Source: CAVYXZ01 sp965223835
GTDB lineage: Bacteria > Chloroflexota > Anaerolineae > Aggregatilineales > Phototrophicaceae
Length of the DNA stretch: 64,000 bases
Reading direction: 5' to 3'
Assembly (NCBI GenBank): GCA_965223835.1
Contig: CBDCXQ010000001.1
Location: forward strand, 496,001 to 560,000
Positions 36,060-45,106 of the stretch are shown one piece after another (the first letter of the stretch is position 1; each line of letters starts with the position of its first letter). The notes beneath the pieces are model-generated. The model searched no databases, was not told the origin of the DNA, and saw only the letters and a program-made list of their open reading frames with translations. The translations under genes and the position numbers were made by a program.

Positions 36060-37254
36060 GATTTTCCTTATCTTCAATACGGGCTTTCAACTCGCCGTCA
36101 TGGAGTTGAATGGTGATGCCGTCGCCAGACTGGGCGTCGGCGGTGATGCGTTCGCCGGTATGGCTGTCGGTGACGATGGCGTAGCCGCGAGCCAGAATTG
36201 CCTGTGGGTTGGCGGCGTTGAGCGCGGCGGCTCGGCTGTCCAATCGTTCACGCAGGCTGGCAAACCGCTGTTTTTGTGATCGGTCCAACCGCTCGGCCCA
36301 ATCATCCAATCTTTGGCGTAAGGTTGTGACCTGTCGGACCGGGGAGAGATGGCCCAGCGTCCGCTGTGAACTCACGAGATTATTGCCGAGGGCATCAAGC
36401 CGGTCGCTCATCAATGCCGTGAGCAGTGTGGCCTGTTGCTCCAAGGTCAATTGGAGATCGCTGATATTGGGCGTTGCCAGTTCCGCCGCTGCCGACGGGG
36501 TCGGTGCCCGCAGATCAGCGACGAAATCAACGATCGTGAAGTCGGTCTCATGCCCGACGCCAGCGATGACCGGAATGTGACTGGCAGCAACGGCGCGGGC
36601 GACTCGTTCATCGTTGAAGGCCCATAAATCTTCAATGCTCCCGCCGCCGCGTATCAGCAAAATGACATTGACCTGCGTATGCTGATTTAGCTTTTCCAGC
36701 GCGGTGACGATGCGCGGTGGGGCGCTATCTCCTTGCACGAGCGTCGGGCTGAGGATCAGTTCAGCCAACGGGAAGCGACGACGCAGGACGTTTTGTACAT
36801 CTTGAAACGCGGCAGCTTCCGGCGACGTGACAATCCCGATTTGTCGCGGGAAAGCTGGCAGCGGACGTTTCCGCTCAGGGTCGAATAGGCCTTCACTGTC
36901 CAGCAGGGCTTTTAGTTGTTCGAACTGCGCATATAAGTCGCCGACGCCCAGCGGACGCATATTGTCGGCGATCAGTTGATATTCGCCGCGTGGCTCATAA
37001 ACTTCAACGCGTCCCTCGGCGATCACCGCGTCGCCATCGTTGGGGACAAACGCCTGCTGTGCGACCCGTGAGCGCCACATCGCGCATTTGATTTGTGACT
37101 GACCATCTTTAAGCGTGAAATACCAGTGTCCCGACGCCGCTGGGCGCATATTGGAAACCTCACCAGTGACGGTCAGATCTTGTAAGCGGTAGTCCAGGGC
37201 GAACAGATCACGGATGTAGGCTGAAAGTTCGGCAACTGTATAGGTTTGAGTCAT
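36031..37254 (-). CDS. xseA: exodeoxyribonuclease VII large subunit
   Basis: A 407-residue protein. The N-terminal OB fold (residues 1-100) has the ssDNA-binding pattern GEVSNMRPAASGHWYFTLKD; the catalytic domain (about 120-390) has IGIVTSP-AAAFQDV, LIRGGGSIEDLWAFNDE and IAGVGHETDFTI-DFVAD-RAPTPSAAAE, the XseA active-site region. A promoter (TTCAAT-17-TATAAT on the minus strand) lies 34 bases upstream. The start at 37254 fits the OB-fold onset; a longer in-frame version is possible but lacks a binding site. Confidence 0.96.
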   Translation of the reverse strand: MTQTYTVAELSAYIRDLFALDYRLQDLTVTGEVSNMRPAASGHWYFTLKDGQSQIKCAMWRSRVAQQAFVPNDGDAVIAEGRVEVYEPRGEYQLIADNMRPLGVGDLYAQFEQLKALLDSEGLFDPERKRPLPAFPRQIGIVTSPEAAAFQDVQNVLRRRFPLAELILSPTLVQGDSAPPRIVTALEKLNQHTQVNVILLIRGGGSIEDLWAFNDERVARAVAASHIPVIAGVGHETDFTIVDFVADLRAPTPSAAAELATPNISDLQLTLEQQATLLTALMSDRLDALGNNLVSSQRTLGHLSPVRQVTTLRQRLDDWAERLDRSQKQRFASLRERLDSRAAALNAANPQAILARGYAIVTDSHTGERITADAQSGDGITIQLHDGELKARIEDKENHEQYRRTLF

Positions 37255-37285
37255 AATGTTTGACCATTTGTGATGTTCGGTGAAC

Positions 37286-37314
37286 ATTATACAATTAGCA
37301 GCGTGAATATTGAA
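37286..37314 (-). promoter_or_regulatory. probable promoter of xseAB
   Basis: On the minus strand TTCAAT (complement of 37309-37314) is followed after 17 bases by TATAAT (complement of 37286-37291), about 32 bases before the xseA start. The -10 is perfect, the -35 moderate. Confidence 0.5.
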
Positions 37315-37343
37315 ACCGGGTACTGCGACGAAAGAAGGGCAAC

Positions 37344-37643
37344 ATGGCCTATTTAAATAAAGAACAGCGCGACCAACTGAAGTCTGAATTGGAATCAGTC
37401 AATTTTCGGGCGGCCAATGGGCGGCTCAAGCGCATGGATCGCAAGGGGCGACTGGCATTTTACCGCAATGCCCAGCGCACCGGTCAGTGGATCACCAAAC
37501 ATGTGCTGGTTGGGCTGGGGACAGAAGTAACGTTGATTGAGTCTAATCAATTCAAAGAAAAACTTGGTAAAGCCAACCGGGTTAAGAATGATTATCAACT
37601 GGTTGAGGTGATTGTCGAACCGACCCCCGATAATCGTAACTGA
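37344..37643 (+). CDS. small basic protein of unknown function
   Basis: A 99-residue soluble, basic protein transcribed divergently from xseAB. AAGGGC lies 5 bases before the ATG. The central part (LKRMDRKGRLAFYRNAQRTGQW-TKHVLVGLGTEVTL) looks like a helix followed by beta strands. No family is recognised. Codon use and start site resemble neighbours, so it is probably a real gene. Confidence 0.7.
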   Translation: MAYLNKEQRDQLKSELESVNFRAANGRLKRMDRKGRLAFYRNAQRTGQWITKHVLVGLGTEVTLIESNQFKEKLGKANRVKNDYQLVEVIVEPTPDNRN

Positions 37644-37644
37644 G

Positions 37645-37672
37645 TTGCTGCACCGAGATTGCAACCTATATT
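37645..37672 (+). promoter_or_regulatory. probable promoter of bioY
   Basis: TTGCTG (37645-37650), 16-base spacer, TATATT (37667-37672), 22 bases before the bioY ATG. An inverted repeat GTTGC (37644-37648) / GCAAC (37661-37665) overlaps it. It does not match the BirA operator pattern I know, so biotin control is not established. Confidence 0.4.
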
Positions 37673-37693
37673 GATGTTTAGAAGGGAAGGAAC

Positions 37694-38248
37694 ATGTTCC
37701 GCACAATAGCGCCAACCCGTGACCTGAGCCGGATTCAGCGCCTGTTAGCAGTGGTCGCATTTACCGGAATCACGGCGATTGGTGCCCAGTTAGAAGTCCA
37801 GATTGGTGAATTTGTGCCGTTTACGCTACAGGTGTTCGGTGTGGTGTTGGCCGGGATGGTGCTCGGTGCCCGCGATGGTGCCTTGAGCCAACTACTCTAC
37901 GTCTTGCTGATTCGGCTCAATCTACCGGTCGCCGCCGGTGGTGCCGGCGCCGCCGCGCTCATGGGGCCGACTGCCGGGTATCTGATCGCATTTATTCCAG
38001 CGGCTTTTGTCGTCGGGTGGTTGGTGGAACAGGGCGCGCAACGCGCCTGGCAACGCTGGTTGGCCGGTATTGTGGGTATTGCTATCATTTATGCCTGTGG
38101 TGTGATCGTTTTGAAAAGTGTCACGGGACTGGATTGGGCCGCAGCCTGGGCCGCTGGGGTTGCGCCTTTCATCGTGTTTGATCTTGTCAAATCAGCGCTG
38201 GCTTCAACGTTGACCGAAGGTGTCCGAGCATTCTTGCAGCGACGATAA
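37694..38248 (+). CDS. bioY: biotin ECF transporter S component BioY
   Basis: A 184-residue membrane protein with six helices. The BioY signature is visible: VPFTLQVFGVVLAGMVLGARDGALSQLLYVLL, then a Gly/Ala-rich loop ending MGPTAGYLIAF. BioY binds biotin and either works alone or with an energising ECF module, none of which is in the window. GAAGGGAAGGAAC precedes the ATG. Confidence 0.93.
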   Translation: MFRTIAPTRDLSRIQRLLAVVAFTGITAIGAQLEVQIGEFVPFTLQVFGVVLAGMVLGARDGALSQLLYVLLIRLNLPVAAGGAGAAALMGPTAGYLIAFIPAAFVVGWLVEQGAQRAWQRWLAGIVGIAIIYACGVIVLKSVTGLDWAAAWAAGVAPFIVFDLVKSALASTLTEGVRAFLQRR

Positions 38249-38380
38249 TCGACCTACCTTGCGCATTTGAGCAGAAAATCGTAGGGGACTTGCCGAGTCG
38301 CTCTACTGACAATATAGGCGGTAACGAGGTTAGGGCGGAATGCTGGTAGAATATGGGCAAACGAGTCATGGAGTATGACC

Positions 38381-38638
38381 ATGTTGAATGCACCCACTCG
38401 CACAGTCTTTGATGTCATTACCGATTTTTTGGCGACGGAGCCATCTCCACAAGAGATTATCGCCTATCACCTGCCGGACGAACTGCAAGCACGGGCGGAC
38501 TATCTATTAGAACGCAATGGTGAGGATTTGCTGACATCTGAGGAACGTGAGGAGATGATGGAGTTTATGAATGCGGATGAGATGTTTTCGTTGCTCAAAA
38601 CGAAGATGAAGCTCAAACTCAAGCAGCAGTCTGAATGA
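38381..38638 (+). CDS. small acidic protein paired with HNH nuclease
   Basis: An 85-residue acidic, helical protein with the stretch IIAYHLPDELQARADYLLERNGEDLLTSEE split over two helices. Similar small proteins precede this HNH family in Cyanobacteria and Chloroflexota as far as I recall. It overlaps the nuclease gene at ATGA (38635-38638), so the two are translationally coupled. The arrangement resembles toxin-antitoxin or nuclease-control pairs but a role is not established. The ATG at 38381 is taken; one two codons upstream (38375) is equally possible. Confidence 0.7.
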   Translation: MLNAPTRTVFDVITDFLATEPSPQEIIAYHLPDELQARADYLLERNGEDLLTSEEREEMMEFMNADEMFSLLKTKMKLKLKQQSE

Positions 38639-39060
38639 GTATCAGCAATGTCCAGCGGCGTCTTGTTCGGGAACGGGCGGGAAACTGCTGTGAATATTGC
38701 CGAGTATCTCAACCTGAGCGTTTGATGCGGTTTCATGTAGATCACATCATTGCGACTAAGCATGGTGGCACGGATGATGCGGAAAATCTCTGTCTGGCCT
38801 GCTATAAGTGCAATGGTTATAAAGGAAGCAACATCGCTGCTCTGGATCCACTGACCGGTAACGCGACCAAACTTTACAACCCGCGCCAGCAAAACTGGAG
38901 TGATCACTTTGAGATTAATGCTAATGCGACACTGTCTGGCCTGACACCTGAAGGCCGGACGACGATTTTCGTGCTACGAATTAATGATGCAGAACGAGTC
39001 AAACAGCGGCTGGGTGAGCTAACCATCGGCGATTATCCCTGCCACACCGAACAAGCTTAG
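38635..39060 (+). CDS. HNH endonuclease
   Basis: A 141-residue HNH nuclease. The core lies at residues 17-65: CEYC, then FHVDHIIATKHGG, DDAENLCLACYKCNGYKGS, with two CxxC zinc pairs and His-Asp-His plus Asn of the beta-beta-alpha metal site. The C-terminal NPRQQNW-DHF is the marker of the two-gene cassette family mentioned for its partner. Target DNA and biological role unknown. It ends 11 bases before the dehydrogenase start. Confidence 0.88.
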   Translation: MSISNVQRRLVRERAGNCCEYCRVSQPERLMRFHVDHIIATKHGGTDDAENLCLACYKCNGYKGSNIAALDPLTGNATKLYNPRQQNWSDHFEINANATLSGLTPEGRTTIFVLRINDAERVKQRLGELTIGDYPCHTEQA

Positions 39061-39071
39061 AAGGAATGAAC

Positions 39072-40088
39072 ATGCCTGACGAACCCATCCGAGTAGTGGT
39101 TTCGATGGATTTTTCCGATGAGATAATGGCGCAATTGCGCAGTATATCAACGCGTTTGCAGATCGAGCGCCACTTCCCCAAAGTGCCTGATAGCGCCTAT
39201 GCCGCAGCGGAAATTATGTATCTAGGGGGCGGCAGCCTGCCAACCCCGGACCAGGTGCCCCACCTGCGCTGGATTCAATTGCACCATGCCGGTGCCAATC
39301 GCGTGCTGGCAAGCCCCATTGGTCAGGCGGAAGATGTTGAGATCACGACCGCCAGCGGGGTTCATGCGACACCGATTGCGGAATATTGCCTGGCAATGAT
39401 GTTGTCATTTGCCTACCGGCTCCCAGCCTTTCGGCGGTTGCAAGATCAAGCCCGTTGGCCGGACGATGCCTTTGGCAGCACCGCCACCCACACGCTGCGC
39501 GAACAAACATTGGGAATTGTGGGCTATGGTAGCATTGGTCGGGAACTGGCACGTCTGGCAAACAGTCTCGGTATGGAAGTCGTCGCCAGCAAACGCGATT
39601 TGAAACAACTGGCGTTTGGGGAGAAATATGCGGAAGATGGCCTTGGCGATGTCGACAGCGAGATTCCCAATCGACTTTATCCACCAGAAGCGTTGGCCTC
39701 GATGGTCAGCGTTTGTGATTACGTCGTCCTGACGCTGCCCTTAACTGATGATACCCGGCATGTAGTCGATGAAGCGATTTTGAACGCCATGAAGCCATCG
39801 GCAGTCTTGATTAATGTCTCACGCGGGGCGATCATTGATGAAGCAGCGTTGATTTCCGCGCTGGCGGCGGAGCAAATCGCCGGTGCCGGGTTGGATGTCT
39901 TCGAGCAGGAACCGCTGCCCAGCACGAGTCCATTGTGGGAAATGGACAATGTGATTATCACGCCGCATATATCCGGCAATACCGCACGGTATCATGAACT
40001 GACAGCGGCGTTGTTTGCCGAGAACCTCCAACGTTATCTGGATAATCAGCCGCTGCTGAATCTAGTGGAGCGGGAACGGGGCTACTAA
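39072..40088 (+). CDS. D-2-hydroxyacid dehydrogenase (NAD-dependent)
   Basis: A 338-residue member of the D-isomer-specific 2-hydroxyacid dehydrogenases. The Rossmann loop GYGSIG is near residue 155, the catalytic Arg lies in NVSRGAIIDE, Glu in DVFEQEPLP and His in TPHISG. The substrate is not evident; glyoxylate/hydroxypyruvate or phosphoglycerate-like compounds are usual. The second ATG (39072) is chosen because AGAAGGA sits 6 bases upstream of it. Confidence 0.9.
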   Translation: MPDEPIRVVVSMDFSDEIMAQLRSISTRLQIERHFPKVPDSAYAAAEIMYLGGGSLPTPDQVPHLRWIQLHHAGANRVLASPIGQAEDVEITTASGVHATPIAEYCLAMMLSFAYRLPAFRRLQDQARWPDDAFGSTATHTLREQTLGIVGYGSIGRELARLANSLGMEVVASKRDLKQLAFGEKYAEDGLGDVDSEIPNRLYPPEALASMVSVCDYVVLTLPLTDDTRHVVDEAILNAMKPSAVLINVSRGAIIDEAALISALAAEQIAGAGLDVFEQEPLPSTSPLWEMDNVIITPHISGNTARYHELTAALFAENLQRYLDNQPLLNLVERERGY

Positions 40089-40169
40089 TCTGCAACATTT
40101 GGTGGGCCACTTGCGTATAACGGATATACCATGCAACAATACGACGATCGATTGATGAGGAAATTTGCC

Positions 40170-40496
40170 GTGACCGACGAACAAATGACAACACCCGAAA
40201 CCGAGAACACCGGCGAGGAACCTAAAACTCCGTCAACGCTGGAAGAATTTGTTGAGCATCAGAAACGGGCGTTGGATGAAACCGGCAAGGCGATTGAAGC
40301 GTTGCTGCCGCCCGACTTCGTGAAACATGCCAAAGAGGCGCAGAAGGAATCAGTCGCCGGGTTTAAGCTGCTGGTCGATAGCTTTATTACCGAGATGGAA
40401 AAGGTCGCCAAGCAGACGGAGACGAAAGCCGCTGAAAATGATGATGATGGCCCGTCCACCACTGGCAACACCAAAGTTAAGGTGCAGGTGGAGTAG
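40170..40496 (+). CDS. small acidic hypothetical protein
   Basis: A 108-residue protein with one conserved-looking helical region (TLEEFVEHQKRALDETGKAIEALLP ... FKLLVDSFITEMEKVAKQ, shown in parts) and an acidic C-terminal tail. The GTG at 40170 is preferred, with GAGGAAA 6 bases upstream; ATG 40131 and 40155 are possible longer starts. A strong terminator follows the gene. No family recognised. Confidence 0.65.
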   Translation: MTDEQMTTPETENTGEEPKTPSTLEEFVEHQKRALDETGKAIEALLPPDFVKHAKEAQKESVAGFKLLVDSFITEMEKVAKQTETKAAENDDDGPSTTGNTKVKVQVE

Positions 40497-40522
40497 GCAA
40501 CTGTCATATATTGCAAAGAGCC

Positions 40523-40550
40523 AGGGACGATCTTGATGATTGTCCCTTTT
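40523..40550 (+). terminator. rho-independent terminator
   Basis: Stem AGGGACGATC (40523-40532) pairs with GATTGTCCCT (40538-40547) around a 5-base loop and is followed by TTT and then GCGTTTTG. It terminates the small acidic protein gene and separates it from the exported coiled-coil gene, which supports the 40582 start for the latter. Confidence 0.75.
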
Positions 40551-40581
40551 GCGTTTTGGTCGCGGACGATTGGGGGTATTG

Positions 40582-41481
40582 ATGATCACTACACGGCAGA
40601 AGTTGCTCATTAGCTTAACGGTCGTGATGGTGCTGTTGCTATTGGCTGGACTGCTGTTGCCCCTCACCGTATCGCAGGCCCAACCCGGTGCAACGTTGCA
40701 GGCCCAGGCCAACGCGATTCAGGCGACGGCCCAGGCGCAGGCTACCGAATTTGCCGACCGGCGCGGTGCGCTGACCGCCACCCTCGGCGCGTTTCAAGAA
40801 AATCTGAATGCAACGCTCGAAGCTGCCCAGGCCGATGTTGAAAGTGTGGTTGGTGAAATCGAAGCCCGCGCAACTGAAGTCGCGGCCACCGTGCAGTATA
40901 TTGCGACAACCCTCAACCAACAGGGTGCCGCCCTGCAAGCGACTGCGACCGCTATCAGCCTCCAAATTGAGGCGCAACTCAATACCTTACCGCCAGGGTT
41001 ACTTGCCTTGCTCGAAAGCCTCTATACCCAGGCCATTATCACCTACGATCAGGCAACCAACGCACTGACCGTCACGAGTCTCGTCACCGAACCGCAGGCC
41101 AATGAATTGATTGATATTCTGGTGGAAGCCGCCGGTTATGACCCAGCGGCGATTACGCTGGATTTGCAGGCTGATCGCACCGTACAGATTGTGCTGGTGG
41201 ATGTGACGGCGCAACTGGCGGGTACACTGGTGCTCACTTACGAACCGACGCTGATTGATGGTCGGGTGAATCTGACATTGGTAGGTGTGACGCTGAATGA
41301 CAATTCGATTCGGCTGGACCAGGTGCCCGCTGACCTCCAATCAGCCGTACAGCTTGGCGTGGTCGGCGCGGCCCAACAAACGGCGCTGAATGTCCCGGCT
41401 GCGGGCTATGGTTACACCATCGATTCACTGAGTGTGACAGCGGATCATTTTATCCTGACTTACACGATTGCGCTGGGCTGA
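40582..41481 (+). CDS. exported or membrane-anchored coiled-coil protein
   Basis: A 299-residue protein. Residues 8-32 form a signal peptide or membrane anchor ending VSQAQ. Residues 35-130 are an Ala/Gln/Thr-rich coiled coil with repeated QA-x-A and AT motifs. The C-terminal half (about 140-299) is beta-rich and seems to contain two similar halves, resembling LMP-like lipid-binding domains, which is only a guess. GGGGG lies 7 bases before the ATG at 40582. No known family. Confidence 0.7.
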   Translation: MITTRQKLLISLTVVMVLLLLAGLLLPLTVSQAQPGATLQAQANAIQATAQAQATEFADRRGALTATLGAFQENLNATLEAAQADVESVVGEIEARATEVAATVQYIATTLNQQGAALQATATAISLQIEAQLNTLPPGLLALLESLYTQAIITYDQATNALTVTSLVTEPQANELIDILVEAAGYDPAAITLDLQADRTVQIVLVDVTAQLAGTLVLTYEPTLIDGRVNLTLVGVTLNDNSIRLDQVPADLQSAVQLGVVGAAQQTALNVPAAGYGYTIDSLSVTADHFILTYTIALG

Positions 41482-41488
41482 GCATGTT

Positions 41489-41890
41489 TCAACGATTGCT
41501 TGTGGTTGAGTCTTGATTGTCTAGAAGGTCATCCAGCGCCATTATCTCGCCCTCATCATTGAGGCTGAGCAGCTTTTCATCAAGTTTGTGCTGTAAATAC
41601 TCGCGCTCGTCGGGTGCTAGCCGCTGCATGATCCGTTGCATACGGTTTTGGCCTTCACTTTTTGGGGAGGATTTGCTGCTTCGGAAAATCAGCACGCCAG
41701 AAATCAGGAAGGTCAAGTATGGTACAGGCATAAGATAGCAAGCGATATTTGCTTGATGGAAAGCGCTATTATTGATTCCCAACTCTGGTGATGTGATCGA
41801 CAAAATCAAAATAGATATCACATATACTACGAGCAATAATAATAGTGCAAATCGAGACCAACGATAGATACGCGGCAGGCCGATACGCAT
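41489..41890 (-). CDS. membrane protein with acidic C-terminal helix
   Basis: A 133-residue protein with two membrane helices (residues about 12-35 and 50-72) and a cytoplasmic C-terminal domain (RMQRIMQRLAPDEREYLQHKL...LDDLL), which resembles short helical regulatory tails. AGGTGA lies 8 bases before the ATG at 41890; the GTG at 41902 would overlap the UbiB stop. It directly follows the UbiB-family kinase gene and is probably in the same transcript. Confidence 0.65.
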   Translation of the reverse strand: MRIGLPRIYRWSRFALLLLLVVYVISILILSITSPELGINNSAFHQANIACYLMPVPYLTFLISGVLIFRSSKSSPKSEGQNRMQRIMQRLAPDEREYLQHKLDEKLLSLNDEGEIMALDDLLDNQDSTTSNR

Positions 41891-41898
41891 CGTTGAAT

Positions 41899-43779
41899 TC
41901 ACCTCACATCATTGCCCAGGAAGATACCCATGAACCACAATGCAGAGAAGCCATAGCCGAATACTGCCAGCACCATATCGCCGTTGACATAGAACATGGT
42001 CGCGCAGATCAGGACGCTGGACGCCAGAATCGCGCGGGTGGTGCGCCGTTCTTGAATCTCGATTCGCGCCAGTTGACGCTGTACCTGAACGCTCTGGTCA
42101 ACCTGGACCCGCAAATCACCGCGTTCCAGCCGCTCAACCAGTTCACCCGCCGGATTCACGGCCCGCCGAATGAGATTCTGGCCCACTTCACGCAGCATTT
42201 GCCCACCCTGTCCGCTCAGGACGGTGTCGAGGCTCAGGTTGCCGCTGCTATCGCCACTGCCCAGCATGGTGTCCTTGACCACACCGCCCCAATGACGCTG
42301 GAGTTCCTGCCAGGGATTGTAATTGGGGTCCAGGCTGGTGCCCATACCGCTGAGGATGCCCACCGTCCGGCCCAGGTAAATAAAGTCCTGCGGCACATAG
42401 AAGGGCATATCGTACAGCAGATCGTTAAATTCGTTGCTGAGGGCTTGCATTTCGCTGTAATCCATGTCGCGCATATCGGCCATGCTCATGCCCCACACGC
42501 GGTTGAAGGCAATCGCCGCCGCTTCCTCAATGCGTTCCAGATCGGCACCAGGCAGGATAAAACCCAGCTCAGCATAACTACGAATCAGCCGACGGGCGTC
42601 CCGCGTCAGCACCGCGCCCATCGTGTTGATGAGGCCGGCGGTTATTTTTTCGGTGAGCGTCCCCGACATGCCAAAGTCGACAAAGATTAAATAGAAGGGG
42701 CGACCAGCTTCACCAAAATCGGCCTGTGGATCATCCACTGGCAGGGGATAAACGAACAGATTGCCAGGGTGGGGGTCGGCATGAAAGAAGCGCTCCTGGA
42801 ATATCTGCTTCATGTAGGTATCCATCAACCGGTTGGCAACCGCCTTACGGCTGATGCCAGCGGCATCCATCGCGGCATAGTCATTGATCTTGATGCTGGT
42901 GACATCCTCCATCGTCAGCACCCGGTCGCTGGAATGCTCAACATAGATCAACGGAACATAGACACCCGGATCGGTTTTGAACATCTTGTGGAAGCGCGTC
43001 GCGTTGTAAGCCTCGTTTTTATAGGAGAGTTCTTCCAGCAGGACGCGACCAAATTCCTCGATCAATGCGGTTGCATTGGCCCGGCGGCTGATGAAGGGAA
43101 ACAGCATCGCCACGCGCATGACGATGCGCAACGCGGCGAGATCGGTATGGACGATCTTGTCGATGCCGGGACGCTGGACCTTGACCACGACGCGGTCCCC
43201 ATTGCGCAACTGGGCACGGTGAACCTGACCCAGTGAAGCGGCGGCGATGGGTGTTTCATCAATCCAGTTGAAGTGTTCGTTGATCGGGCCAATTTCGGCT
43301 TCTATGACGGCGCGGATGTAGTTGTATGGCACGCTGGGCACTTCATCTTGCAAACCAGCCAGTTCATCGGTCACTTCCGGCGGCAGGACATCCACGCGAG
43401 TCGAGACAAATTGACCGAGTTTAATCATGACTCCGCCCATGCTGATGGCAAAATGGCGGAAACTACGCGCATACGCCCGCCAGCGGCGGATGTTGCCGCG
43501 TTCTACCAGGCCATGCAGTCCGAGGACACTCTCCAGCAGATAGTGCCAGAACAAAAGTTGAATCATAAGCAGCAAGGCCCATACCAGCGACCTTAAAAAG
43601 CGATATTGCAGGCGCAGTGAGCGTGACCGCCGCGCTGGTTCTTCCCTGACCAGCGGTTTATCGATAGCGGTCTGTGTTGGTTGAAATTTTGGCGGCTTCG
43701 CGCCGTTGAGTCGATTATGCCCGTTCGCGTTTGTCGTCGTAGAATCGGATACGGAGCTTCGCGTCGTCGAATTTAGCAT
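41899..43779 (-). CDS. UbiB/ABC1/AarF-family atypical protein kinase
   Basis: A 626-residue protein. The family KxGQ motif appears as MIKLGQFVSTR near residue 120, the Ala-rich loop as AAASLGQVHRA, the Lys as VVVKVQRPG, the catalytic loop as FHADPHPGNLF and the metal motif as VDFGMSG. The last 60 residues hold two hydrophobic helices. Members support quinone and lipid metabolism by an ATPase activity. The start at ATG 43779 overlaps the ArsA gene by 65 bases; no start codon lies closer to the ArsA stop, so overlap is real or the start is further in. Confidence 0.92.
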   Translation of the reverse strand: MLNSTTRSSVSDSTTTNANGHNRLNGAKPPKFQPTQTAIDKPLVREEPARRSRSLRLQYRFLRSLVWALLLMIQLLFWHYLLESVLGLHGLVERGNIRRWRAYARSFRHFAISMGGVMIKLGQFVSTRVDVLPPEVTDELAGLQDEVPSVPYNYIRAVIEAEIGPINEHFNWIDETPIAAASLGQVHRAQLRNGDRVVVKVQRPGIDKIVHTDLAALRIVMRVAMLFPFISRRANATALIEEFGRVLLEELSYKNEAYNATRFHKMFKTDPGVYVPLIYVEHSSDRVLTMEDVTSIKINDYAAMDAAGISRKAVANRLMDTYMKQIFQERFFHADPHPGNLFVYPLPVDDPQADFGEAGRPFYLIFVDFGMSGTLTEKITAGLINTMGAVLTRDARRLIRSYAELGFILPGADLERIEEAAAIAFNRVWGMSMADMRDMDYSEMQALSNEFNDLLYDMPFYVPQDFIYLGRTVGILSGMGTSLDPNYNPWQELQRHWGGVVKDTMLGSGDSSGNLSLDTVLSGQGGQMLREVGQNLIRRAVNPAGELVERLERGDLRVQVDQSVQVQRQLARIEIQERRTTRAILASSVLICATMFYVNGDMVLAVFGYGFSALWFMGIFLGNDVR

Positions 43780-44902
43780 CAGCAATTTCCAGGTCCCATA
43801 GAGCATACGGTAATACAATATTGCGGCGATACGGTCCTACTCGGAGAGTGATTTCATCTCGCGAGCGGTACAGGTCCAGGTCATCTTTGTCGGCAAACGG
43901 CAGCGGCACGATTAAGGTGTATTGGCCGTCCGCGTCAGTTTCGATGGTGTGCGTCTTGCCATCAAACATCTGCTCCGCCGGGCTTTGATCGCCATAGAGT
44001 TCGTCACCCAGCTTGCGCAGCATATCCAGCCCGGTAACTTCCTGGCCGAACAGTGGCGCTTTGAGCAAGGGCAGTTCGCCAAAGGCTTCGCCAATGAGGC
44101 TCAGGTTCTCTTTTTGCTTGTCCTTCGCCATATTGAAGTAGGGGTCGGTCACTTCGTCCGGGATGATGCGATTACACAGGATCGCATCAGTCGCATAGCC
44201 GTACAAATTGAGATAGGTAAACGTCCGTTGCGTCTCTTTGATGACCATCTTTTCCGGGTTAATGACGAGCCGCATACTGGCGACAGATGGATCTGCGAGC
44301 AGATCACGCACTTTGTCCAGGGTATCGAACAGCGTTTGCACCTGATCCCAGGCCCCTTCATCGGGAATGCGATCATTGTTCTTGAACACCTTGCCGATGG
44401 GCCGCAATATTTTCGCCGCGCCCCGAGTCAGTGTCAGGATACGTTCGAACCACCAGCGCGTGACATCGGGCAGACTGAGCAGCCGCAACGTTTCGGCGGT
44501 GGGGGCAGCATCAACGATCAGTACATCGAATTCACCGTCGTTGAAGTATTTGTTAATCCACAGCAGATGAGCGCCTTCTTCCAGGCCGGGCAGAATCGTG
44601 ACTTCTTCGGCCACCACGCCATCGACTCCCTGCCGACTGAACAGCGCGATCATATACTTCTGGAACAGGCCCCAGTATTTATCCATTGAATAGCGGGCAT
44701 CAACTTCCTGTGCCCACAGGTTGGGGTGAATTTCAACGGGTTCCGGGCCAATCGTCTTTTCCAGCGAATCAGCCAGGCTGTGGGCGGTGTCGGTGCTGAT
44801 GACGATGGTCTTCAGGCCCATTTCCGCACAGCGCAACGCCGTCGCTGCTGAAATGCTGGTTTTACCCACACCACCTTTACCGGTGTGAACGATTACTCTC
44901 AT
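43715..44902 (-). CDS. ArsA/GET3-like ATPase with HSP20-like C-terminus
   Basis: A 395-residue SIMIBI-class ATPase. The deviant Walker A GKGGVGKT is at residues 8-15, switch I DTAHS near 38-42, switch II DAAPTAETLR near 131. The last 85 residues (VPLPFADKDDLDLYRS, LRVGPYRRNIVLP) form a small alpha-crystallin/HSP20-like beta sandwich as in ArsA_HSP20 proteins of Cyanobacteria and Chloroflexota. Arsenite export is unlikely without ArsB; a chaperone or protein-targeting ATPase role is inferred. AAGGTGAAAC precedes the ATG. It leads the transcript with the UbiB-like kinase. Confidence 0.92.
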   Translation of the reverse strand: MRVIVHTGKGGVGKTSISAATALRCAEMGLKTIVISTDTAHSLADSLEKTIGPEPVEIHPNLWAQEVDARYSMDKYWGLFQKYMIALFSRQGVDGVVAEEVTILPGLEEGAHLLWINKYFNDGEFDVLIVDAAPTAETLRLLSLPDVTRWWFERILTLTRGAAKILRPIGKVFKNNDRIPDEGAWDQVQTLFDTLDKVRDLLADPSVASMRLVINPEKMVIKETQRTFTYLNLYGYATDAILCNRIIPDEVTDPYFNMAKDKQKENLSLIGEAFGELPLLKAPLFGQEVTGLDMLRKLGDELYGDQSPAEQMFDGKTHTIETDADGQYTLIVPLPFADKDDLDLYRSRDEITLRVGPYRRNIVLPYALWDLEIADAKFDDAKLRIRFYDDKRERA

Positions 44903-45106
44903 GTTTCACCTTATTCAGTATCTACTAAACGCTATTATACAGGGTCGTGCGATTGGATTGCTCTTTACTCATATACGTCTCAGTGTGGGAAAAGGTCGCA
45001 ATTAGCCTCGCAAGTAATTCAGAAAATATGGTACGCGTGGAATTCTGTACGGATTAGACGAAGTTTATTACAATAAGAGAAATATCAATGAAATGAGATT
45101 TCGCAC

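Noticed and set aside
37644..37693. BirA operator or biotin-linked riboswitch upstream of bioY
   Set aside because: The short GTTGC/GCAAC repeat does not have the long BirA box arms and spacing known to me.
44885..45076. Small plus-strand ORF between arsA-like and DUF433 genes
   Set aside because: Low-complexity translation, no ribosome binding site; the stretch is better read as a promoter region.
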